Assembly: GCA_037389465.1 (NCBI GenBank)
Contig: JAZARR010000171.1
Location: forward strand, 2,666,001-2,730,000
Reading direction: 5' to 3'
Source of the DNA: Baylisascaris procyonis
Lineage: Eukaryota; Nematoda; Chromadorea; Rhabditida; Ascarididae
Length of the DNA stretch: 64,000 nucleotides
The notes beneath the pieces are model-generated. The model saw nothing but the letters and a program-made list of their open reading frames with translations. It was not told the origin of the DNA and searched no databases. The position numbers were made by a program, and so were the translations under genes. Of the stretch, positions 50,201-61,100 are shown piece by piece. Position 1 is the first letter of the stretch, and each line of letters begins with the position of its first letter.

Positions 50201-50546
50201 AAACGACTCCACAGGAGTCGCATTCTCATTAGTGTCATGTTGTGTGCTACGATCATCTCTCTTGTCCTCTCTATTTCTCTCATTTTCTCATGCACGCTTC
50301 ATTTTTTGTTTATTTCTCTGGAAGTGAGATGATGAAACGACCATTTCTACCAAAATATTTGCTATGAATTGTCCCATTATTGGTGGGATCGATCAACGTA
50401 ATTTATTCTAACGTCAATGAAAGGCATTATTTTCGATTTCATCGGCACATGTGAGTTGAGGAGTTCTGATCTTTGTGGCTCATATGTTTTGTGTTCATGA
50501 CGCAGTTGTTTCAAGGGAGAGCTGTCTTGTGGGCACAATAGGTCAC

Positions 50547-50763
50547 ATAGGAGACCAAGGCTTCCCTTTTGTATGTCTTGCTTACCAACGAGACCGGATC
50601 ATTCATTCCTCATCGTGTCTTCAGAGCAGTATCGACGGATGTGAACCTAACCATTTTTATAGTTCCTGTAAGCGTATGGATAGGTTTATGGGAAGATCAT
50701 GTGGTTCCTCAACAGTTGAACGATATTCGAGGGGTTCGATATATCAGACGAAGCTTCTGCAAG
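50547..50763 (+). other. Coding-like island, possible exon of unknown gene
   Basis: After a TAG a frame of about 72 codons stays open to a possible AAG|gtagat donor. The sequence is protein-like (TNETGSFIPHRVFRAVSTD, then a hydrophobic stretch LTIFIVPVSVWIGLW that could span a membrane), and GC is higher than the flanks. I do not recognise it. Its phase does not match the CENP-S-like exon at 52065, so if real it is a 5' UTR exon or another gene. Confidence 0.2.
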
Positions 50764-52057
50764 GTAGATGATCGATTGGATAATGCAGGGGGAGGGGGGA
50801 GAAAGAGTTGGGGGGCTGGCATCGAAGTTTTCTTGACTTATTATTTCATTTTTTTGTATGTTTCATATTTCTTTCAGACATACTTCAAGTTCTCGAAGGT
50901 CCTAGTATGAAGAAGGAGGGGGCGGTAACGGTTGTGACTGACATCCTGGAATGAACAGAGGGGGTTGGTGTCGGTAGTGTTTGAAGGCCCACCCACAAGG
51001 CATGGTGTGATTGCTAAAGTTGTTTAATATGCAGATGTAAGACTGGCGTGTACGATTGACTCCGAGGTGCTCTGAATACAGTAATGGGAGGCACAGTAAT
51101 TATTGTGGTTTTTGCAAGCCTAGTGTCTCTATTTCTGTCTTTTGCTTTGCTTTTCGATAGTCGACAGTCTTTTCGCTTGCAGAAGGAATAGTTTCAATTA
51201 ACTCTGCATAAGAATTCAAACATTTTCTGAAAAAGTCGTCTGAGAAATAGTAACAGACGATAAAAGAAGGGAATAAGGGGACGAGGAAAGAAGCATATTC
51301 GCTGGTGAGTAGAGAATTCTCATTTTTATTTTTAACTGACATATTTGACGAGAGAATAAGCCATCATGTGAGAATGGCGTTTGATGAATTATACCGCTTT
51401 CCACTATTCTATATAATATCATACTGCTTCACATCAGAAGCATTGACAACATTTCAGAGAGAAGGAATTTTCAATCATTTAAATGCCCAATGCGATATCT
51501 GTAGAACCAAACCATTAGGATGGGAAGTTTGCAGTTACTCGATCTGACTCAGAAATGCTTACATCGCCATAAAATGTCACCAGTGATGTGTTGGAGTTAG
51601 GGACGTCGAAAATGAGACGAACCTAGAAGGCTGATTCTAACGATTACCGTAGTGTTTATTTAATAAAGGCTTGATCTTATGAAGGGATTGCATTCGGCAT
51701 CTTCATACTTGAAATCTCTCAGTTGTTAGGATCGACGTTGATCTGATGGGTATTGAGAGAGAACCCCCGATGAGATCGGAAATGCTTTTCCATTGTTAGA
51801 TTTTACGGGGGATCATATGCAGCATCGGCTTGCACAAAACCGTTTAGCTACAAGATTTGGTACACAGCTGAGCAATCTTATGTATGGGGCAGTTGGGTGG
51901 TAATATTTTATTATATTTTAATGAGGATACTGCTTCTTGCTACCCTTCCTCCCTCCTCCCAACTCATCACCACATACTTTTCTCATTGCATACCTGTTAA
52001 GCTGGTTTTTTTAGACCGTTTGGTTTATGCAATATTTTCACAGATTAAAACTTTTTA

Positions 52058-52064
52058 ATTACAG
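52058..52064 (+). promoter_or_regulatory. Possible trans-splice acceptor of the CENP-S-like gene
   Basis: The T-rich acceptor aattacag before 52065 opens an exon whose first in-frame ATG is at 52118. The exon start is in phase 1 and I find no matching upstream exon, so the AG may receive a spliced leader, leaving a 53-nt 5' UTR. Confidence 0.3.
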
Positions 52065-52117
52065 TGTTGCAAAGGAAAGAAGTTGAGAATTCGGCCATAG
52101 AAAGAGCTCCTTCCCCA

Positions 52118-55100
52118 ATGCAAAAACCGTCGACAACGAATCAGCGTAAGCAACAGGTCGACGGTGGAGGAGAACAATCGCATAATGAAGTTACCAAGGA
52201 GGTATTTTGTTGTGACTTCATTTTCTTTTCGTTCCTCTTTCCCTTCAATTCCTTCTTTAATTTCCTGTGAATCTTATATTTTTGTTTTATGTATCGACCG
52301 TTTGTTTAGTTTTTCTCTCGCATTTCAGTTGTTTTTTAAAAACGTTCAGCATTACTGACAGAAGAAATTTGCTGTTTAAGTTTGTCGAGAATGAATAAAT
52401 GATACCTAAGTAAGGATCTAGTCATTTCATAAAACCTTAAGTAACTTTACTTGTAAACAAATGCGAAGTTGAAATGTACGGTTTCCTCCGTGATGATGAA
52501 AAGTTTGAGGTGGGAGGAGGGGTGGGGAGAAAGTTAGGATGTTTTGTGACGAAGTGGGATGATAAAGAGAAGTAAATTGGAGGGGGGATATGAATTAGTG
52601 ATTTAAAGTCATTCTTCGTGCACCATTATTCTTGTCTCTGGTTGTTGTCGAGTCCAACAGGTTCGTCACGTTGTTAACTGATAAAGCTTTTTTGGATGAG
52701 GTGTTTTGATCTTGCATCTCTATTTGCATGCTTGTTGTTTAGGAATTTCTTCTTCATTCTATCTGATAATATCGGTTCTCTTCTTTGAGTTTCCTTTAGC
52801 ATTCTATTTCTGCTCTTTCTGAGTTTTCATTTTCGTTCCTATTTTTTCGGAGCTTTGTTCGGTTTGCTTTCTTCTCGTTTTTTTTTTTTTTTTTTTTTGT
52901 TGTGCTGATGGTGCATCAGATCAAGAGTTTCATGAGAAATGATAAGTGTGTGAAGTTTACCGAATTTAATTTCTAAAATATTTTATAAATAATTTTGCAT
53001 TTTTTTTTCGATCTATGAGAAGGGGAGGAAATTTTTCTTTCCCCATTGAAAGATAGCCAATTTATTTCAATTCTCTGCTGAGTTGCCATTTAATGCGTTT
53101 ATTTTTTTCATGAATTCAGATAGACTCATTTTTACATAACTTCTTTTAATAGGAAGAAATAAGTTCCAATGAGGGAGGAAGTATAGCCAGTAGCTGTATA
53201 AATGGATGAGTGGTTAAAATTGATATAATTCTGTGATCGCATTTGTGGTGAATGTTTGTGCAGATGTTGGCTATGGGAATGGCATTGATGAGTTATTATA
53301 TCAACATAAACGCTTTTTACAGTAACAGACAAAATAGTGACCCAATTTCCTGACGAATTAACACTATGGAACCGACAGCTATGTTACCGTTGAGAGAATT
53401 TTTAAGCAAAACTTATTTTTATGTAATTCGCAAAGAATAGCCCAATTATTTGTTGAAGCGATGTAATATAGGACAGGCTAATTAAAATTATTTAGAAATA
53501 GACAAGTTAACTTCTAACTTTCTTTTGCACTGTCATTATGCGAGAAACAGTTTATAATTAATATTAAAGGCAAAGGTTATAAAGATGCCAAATGTAAGTG
53601 ATTGTGCATAGCGAATATGGCACTTAGGCAAGTGACGAACAAAAATGTGATCAAAAGAGCTATCGAAGAGTGAATTATGTTTAATCTGGGATGAAATTTC
53701 GGACGCTTATTTTCGTAAGGTTTTGGTGGGAAGTTTTAGATTCTATTGGTGAGGACAGGCAGTTTTTTTTATATTTGCGATAAGTCCATAAGTGATTTTT
53801 TTTTTTCCTTTATAAAAGCTTCGCGGTTTTGTTTTTTTTTTGTTTTTTGTTTTTTTTTTGTCTTTTTTTTTTTTTTTTTTGCTTGTTACGTTGCTATTTT
53901 TGTTCTTCTCTGTCCCCGACGTGTTTTTTCTGAATCTTTTCTTCTTTTTTTTCACTCTTTGAAGAAGAGAGAGAGAAGAGGGTGGACTATGTCCTTTGAA
54001 AATGCTCTGAATTTGCAATACATAAGTCCATGATTTCGGACAGTTGAACAGCGTGATTCGCTTGACAGATTCCCTTCAATTTGAATTGTAGTTATTTTCC
54101 TGGCTTTTAGATGAGGAAATATGGGCACAGATTCAAAAGAAATTACTGGAAAGTGAAATATTTTTGAATATTCATTTTTTTTCTCGAGTTTCGCTGCATC
54201 CCTCATTGGACTATAAAAAAACCGATATTTTCTTACCTGCTTTTTTTTAAATAGGAAGGATTCCAATAGTTTTGCTTCACATTGTAAGTTTCTCAAAGGA
54301 CAATCTTGACGGTATATGAACGAGTGGAACATTCAGCTGCGTCCGAGTAGGGATGGTTGCTCGATAGTAACGCCGCCGTCAAGTGCAAGACGCAGATGGA
54401 TGCTTCTAACAAATAAAGTGATGAAGGCGAAACCCAGAGAGTTGGAGCTTGAAGATACGAGTGGCTTCAAATCTTTCGGTTTCTTTGCATTGGCGGCGTT
54501 CGGAGAACGTTCTCCAAACGGTTCCTGGTATCAGTTGATATCACCCACAAAGGACGTCCATCTCGAGCTTCATTTCCTCTCTGCTGATGGAACAACACTA
54601 AAAGATTTGGTCGGTTATGATAATACAGGAAATGTGAGACTTTGGCCAGCTGAAGAATGTCTTGCGCAATATCTACTGTTGAATGATTCGTTATGTCGTG
54701 ATAAAAGAGTACTCGAGCTAGGAGCTGGAATGACTGGATTGGCAGGTTTGATGGCACTGACCTCAGGTGCAAAAAGTGTGTGCCTCACTGACGGAAACGA
54801 GAGATCGGTAGAGAATTTGCGAATGATCATTGAAAGGAATGGTCTTAAGAGAAGTGTGGGATGTGCACTATTGGATTGGGCAGAAGGTCGACTTGCAGAG
54901 AGTTTTGATTTGGTATTATGTGCCGATTGTTTATTCTATACGAGCTCACATGAGGCACTACTCGGATGTATTCATGCACATTTGCAACAAGGAGGTTTCG
55001 CATACTTGATGGCACCATCGAGGAGGGGTACGGCTATGCAATTCTTGAATCGAATCTTCGAACAAAGGGCCAAATGGAGAAATGTGCAAGTGGCGTTTCG

Positions 55101-58100
55101 TTTTCAAAAAGAGATTGAACGTCGGATCAAATTATTCGAGAATCAGGCTATTTATGAGGCAGATTTACATACTCCTATATTATTTATTTTAGAGAAATGA
55201 GATATTTTATGAGGAAAAAGTAGTGGGGGTCAAAGGAATATTGTTGTTAAACGGATATATATATATTTTTTTTGAGAATGGAATTGAAAAATTGTGTAAA
55301 TGATATTTAGAGAAAAGAATGCAATTTATTTCTACTTTCGATTTTCTCAATAAACTACCATAAGGGTGGAGGAATTCGGAGGAATTTTTCGATGCGCTAG
55401 ATAAAGAGGTAAAATTCATATGAATAATGTATAATCGGATGTGGATGCTATTGCTGCACTCTTCTTCTTGTGCTCGTGATCAGATCGCTATGAATCGACA
55501 ACTGAAATATGATGTTATCGGTTATCTTCAGTATTAAGGTAACTACAGAATTGCGATGATATTAGATCGATTTATGGGTGGATTGTTGAGGATCATCTCA
55601 CTTTATTTCTCCTTTCATGCCTCTTTATAAGATAGTAGTGTAGTTGCTATGAGATTATATACGAAATTCATAATTTCGTTTTGATGTAAATTCATTGCCG
55701 AATGCTACGTTGGCATTGAGCCAATCGATGAATATGTTGATTTTGTAATATTCTATTTTTGGGATATATATTGTTTGCTCATCTGTCTAAATTGTTGCCC
55801 TGATACGATCGTAGAAAATAGAAAGGGCATTGCCAAAGGTTGCGTTATTTGGAGTGATTGATTCATTGGTGCATCTTTATCATTACAATAGATAAATGGA
55901 AAAGCATCTAAGAGCAAATCAATAATAGAAAAGTTAGTCGAAAAACTGTGTTTATTGTGGTCATTCGATACAAGAGGAGGGAGTGGGGGCGGAGGGGTGA
56001 GGGAGGGATCGAATAACTCCCTCATAAAAGAATGAGGAGGGAAATCGTTGCGAAGTTAGTGTTTCTTCTCAGGTTTATGTAATTCGTTGCGTTTTGAATG
56101 AATCTCTCGATTAAGTGGGTGGATTTTTCATAAGAGTACCGCTGCTATCTAATAGCAAATAAAATAATTATTTGGGATATTCATGTGGGAGAATTTCGAA
56201 ATAATATTGCGAGGAATATCGCATATATGAGTGATAATCTATTGTATTCGTGACCATGATGAAAAGAGAGCTTTCTTAATTGATGGTTCGATTTCCATAT
56301 AATAAGATTCTTGTTGTGTTTCTGTTTTTTAATTAATTCACTTGTTTTGTGGTTGACGATGCGATCTTAATAAATAAAGTCAGATTATTTTGCCGTCATC
56401 AGTTTAATTGAAGCAGTTTTTTTTAACTTTTGAGGTGAAATATTCTGATGATGGAAATATTACATCTGAATGCGCTTTTTGAAAACATTCTTTGCTTGAT
56501 AATCACTAAAAATGTCCACATCGCTCACACTGAATAAAGTGGGAGAATAAGCATTGAATCTATTTGGGATGTTGAAAATTTCCGATCCCTTGAAATTTCT
56601 TAAGAATTCCATTTGTTCGGTGGTGTAGAGAAAAAACATTTATGAAGTTGTCGTTGGTTCTCAGGGAGACGGAGAAACATCGAGATATATATATATATAT
56701 CCCAGGTTTTAGTTGCCGTATGAGTGGTAGATAACAATGAAAATATATTTGTTGAAGTCCTTGAATGTTTCGGCATGTTACGCCATCGTCAGGGGCACAT
56801 TAAGTGCAGGAGTTATGTTTAGGCAAAGACACTTTTTTTTTAATGAGTTGATGGAGAATGGGCGTAGGTGTACTGACGCGACTATTGAATATGGAGTAAA
56901 TTTCACCGAGTTCTTAGAAATTTTTGGGCACAATTGTGATGGGGAATGTCGGATCCACGCTCTATGTATCTTTCTGCCTACATATCGTTTGTTTAATTTG
57001 CTGTTGTGGTTGAAAGATTCGTTGTGATATTTTTTGATGATTGTAATATCCCAAAAATCGACGATGCATTATGAATGGATTATGGGCACTTGAAGGTTCA
57101 ATGGGATTTGAGAACTGATTTCGTTATTTGTCAGATTGGGTTCGCATAAAACGTTTTGATTGCCAACTGTTATCGAATGAGAGGAAACGTGAATGCCCTG
57201 TTGGATTTTTTCTGTCTTCATAAATTCTTGTACAGTCGTTTAACAAAAGTCATACATGTGAAGTTGCAAAAAGTACATACTCATGCGACAGTCACTGATG
57301 CCTTTTCCAACTTGTTTATTGTTGAGGGACTGAGTCATTAGGTCTTGATAGCCAGTTTGGGATTGAATTTGAGACCACATATGGGCGGTCCTTTGATCTT
57401 CCACCTTCTTTCCTTTAATCGTCTACTTCGCTACGGGGTTCGTCCTTCGGTTATGGATGCCATTTCCGGGCTGTTTTTGTGGTTGGCAGTTTCGGGCCTT
57501 CACATGGCGGAGAAATCCCAGACAAAAGTGGGAGATAGGAGGAGGGTTATTTTATGCGAATGAAACCAACAAAGATCTGGTATAATTTTTAAATGGCGAA
57601 CAGATAGTCATGCATCATTTCGACATAACCTTCAACGAAAAAAAGTACGCAAGTTTGTAATGCGTGAAAGAAGGCAAGAGGAATTGGGATATCCTTTACT
57701 TTTCATTGATATTAGTATACACAGACCTTTGAAAAGCTTGTTCGTTACATCACCTTCCTTGTGCGTGAGGGATTTGGTTGACACTGAAGTGAGGGGCGGG
57801 GAATGACTCCAGCAAAGAGACTTTTGTTTACAGGTGCTTCGTATCTGCTACCTACCCAAGCAAGTATACTGAAGTTGCATAAATGTTGTTTGTGCAGAGG
57901 CAGTGGAAGTTAAATTTCTTGCAAAAATGATGAAAGGCTTACTTTGAGTGGTTTTGAATGAATGGAATTGGAATTCTGTCAGTTAAAGTTTCTTCAAATG
58001 GATCCAAGACTTTCAGCGTCTTTTGGAGGCTGTGCACTTCGCTTGTATGCAGATATCGGATGAAGTGGTTGAAGAGGTACAAACCGAGCGTGGTGTCCAG

Positions 58101-61100
58101 TTGGAGTTCGAGGGTTGTGTACTTGCCCAAGTGGCACACCTCGTCATTGATGCACTTTGCAGTACATGGCCCGATGATTTATTATTGTTCGCAAAGTAAG
58201 TCAGTCTCATTGTTGTTTGTTTATTCTTACCCGAACTACTTACACTAACCCGTTCTTACCCGACAGGCATCCGTTAATACATTCTATCATCTGTGAAATC
58301 TAAATGCATCGTATGCCTCTTCCTTTGTGCATCCACTGGCTTGTTATTTCCATATTGAAGTGGCATACAACTGGTCAGGTTCCCTCCTTCGTTGTAACGC
58401 TGCTCAATTCTACGTCCTTAACAAGTTGTAGTCTAAGCAATCCTTCACCTGGTCACTTTCCTATCAAACAAGTTTGAATAAGCGGACGATAGCTGAGCTG
58501 ACCAGTTGTCGATTGTTTTTGATGCACTTGCAATAGTAGGTCAGTAGTTAGCAGTTACTGTCGTGTTTATAGGATATGTGACCTGAATTCACGTCCCTCC
58601 ATTTGTCTGCGGTGAACTTGCCGGAACCAACTAAGCGTGTTCCGTTCTGCAAGGTTTCGCTGATGAGCACAGATTCTTATATAAATCAATACATGTTCAT
58701 CAACCTAGAATTGTGCCTAGTTGTTCGGTTACTTCAATTATAGGCTATATGAAATAACATTATGAGAGCCCACAGAAATGATGGCTTGGAAATGGATGGC
58801 ATAAGCAGTTGGGACAGTCTCTAGGACAAGTAATTCTGTGGCCTTAAATGCAGCCGAACAAGATTACGATTTAAATAACAAGCCTGCTATAGACAGATTT
58901 CAAGAAAAGAATAAGGGGAAGTAGAAGGTGAGTCACATAAGCATTGTTTTCTTTGCATTCATTCAAATTGCTGCGACTTGCCCGCTCTTAAGAATAATCC
59001 ATTCATATTTGAATGAAATATTGCTCACAAGTTTCCTTCTTATACATCAACCTGAATAGGAAAGGGAGAGGAGTGGGATCTTTTATTTATATTTGAGCAA
59101 GTATTTTGATTGAAAATATGTGATAGGCACATCTGCAAAGAACTTTTAGTTTCACTAAAGATTATAGAGTACTGGTGGAATGTTTGTTTGGATGTTATGA
59201 AAATATGAAACATGAGTGGGATGGGTTATAGCATTGAGAAAGTTTTTCGAGGTGATACAAATGGGAACCGTTTGCCCCAATCGGGAGATAAAGATAGAAT
59301 TTAGGAGTTTTTTTTTACATTCGAACGAAACGATATGTCAAATGTGGTGGTCACTGTGCAGAAGTTGTACTAAATGAATGGTCTTTGTTCTTATATATGA
59401 CTGTGGTTTTATTGTTTCGATTATCTATAAATTTTCATCTCTTTTACGATGATAAGAAAATGAATATTTATAGGCATGGTAAAAGATCCATTGTGAATGT
59501 CAACGATATTAAACTATTGGTGAGGAAGAATGAAAGTTTGGTAAGTCAATGGTTGCTTTATTGTTGATCATCATTGGGGACATGTAAGGAGATACTTCAT
59601 ATAAGAAACCGGCGTTGGGGTGGAGAGGGGGAATGAAGAAAGGAACGAAAAATCAACGGCTCAATAGTTATTTGCCTTTCTGTGGCCACAGTTTTACATC
59701 TTAGTCGCCAAACCTTGGAGTACTTTTTTTGCACCGATTGCACCATTTTATATGATTTGAAATGGCACTGTTTTTTTTCAAGGTTTTTTGATTGTTTTTA
59801 TGCATTTTTATGAGGTGACGTTTTCAAATCGTCGTATTTGTGTGCATATGCGTTTATCTCTTCGCCTGTCTGTCCGAGAGTTTCAACTTGGAAAGCAGTC
59901 AAGCTAAATTATGGAAAGTAGAAAAATGCTCGGAAGCCGAAGGTCGCCTTTAGCAATGTTCAGATTGATCCATCAATTTCAGGGAGAGTTCATTTTGCCG
60001 TAGGCGAATTATAAACGAATGGGAAAAGGTTTGGAATTGATGTGTTGTTGTGCATTTCTTATATTTTGTCTACAGGCCACTAAATTGATATTTCAGTTGA
60101 ACAAAGCTGCAAAAACGTATACCGTGCGAATACTCAAAGAAGTTTTTGATTTTGATTTCTAAGTGGGATTTGGAAAGTTTGCTTATAGTTTGAATAGGTC
60201 TAGCTTTTACCACTGAATAAACCTACCACTATTGTTTTAGTGTAGTCGCCCTCAATGTTTATTTTGTTTTAGCAAAATTACAGGTAAAACTCGTAGACGA
60301 GGAATTGGGAAAGGTGTCTTCAACGAGGCGTCAAAAGTCTGCGTCGGGACCCCGTTCGGAGTCATCCACGACTATCGATGAAGAAGATAGTAACGAGCCG
60401 AAGAAGCTTAACAATAGAGCTTCCAGTGGTTTGCGGGGAAGACCATCAAAGAAGAAAACTAATGCAAATCTCAATTTGAATGCCTCGAAAATCACAGATT
60501 TTTTGGTGAGGTGAGTGTTTATATATGATTTTGGTAAGTTAAGGGGACGCATTTAACAAAGTTCTCAGAAAGATGAATGAGAGTTCCAGGATCAGTACAG
60601 AGGTCCCTTTTGAACGATATGCCGTATATCCTTGAATAAATAGATTCCTCTAATTTTCGAGCTTTCTTGTTCGAACAGATTCTTATGACCTCAAAAGGAT
60701 TTTTTGCTGTTTCTCAATGCTTTAGAGGGAGAGAGGGAGAAAGAGGCTTTAAGTCTTGTGACCAAATGAACCATCTGGTTTTGGCAGATCTTTTCTTTTC
60801 AAAAAAGACCTCTCATTCAGGAAAATATGATCTTCGGATCTTTCAGGTGCCCGGTATTTCTCGAACAGTGACGGGATGTTCGAGCTCAGTGTTGCACTGT
60901 TTTGGTTCCTTGATACCTGTCATTGGATCACCTCAGATTTGAATAATTAAACCAGACATGAATGATGTAGTCTAATTCTTTATCGTTCTTTTATTTAACT
61001 GAAGACTGTTTTCAGTGATTCAGAGCCCGTGGCAGGTCCATCGAAGGTAATTGATAATGCTTCATTAAGCGGGATTACCGATGATGAGCATTCTCGGAGC

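Larger units (their letters stand above)
43874..52064. other. 8.2 kb intergenic region, receptor to CENP-S-like gene
   Basis: Contains the receptor 3' UTR, a 7-bp microsatellite (about 44746-44950), a poly-C run (45437-45450), the 32-bp minisatellite (46224-47284) and a coding-like island at 50547-50763. Otherwise AT-rich unique sequence in which I see no gene. Confidence 0.6.

Noticed and set aside
56737..57563. Plus-strand frames of 96 and 72 aa in the CENP-S-like first intron
   Set aside because: No family similarity, no convincing splice context, and chance-length for this sequence.
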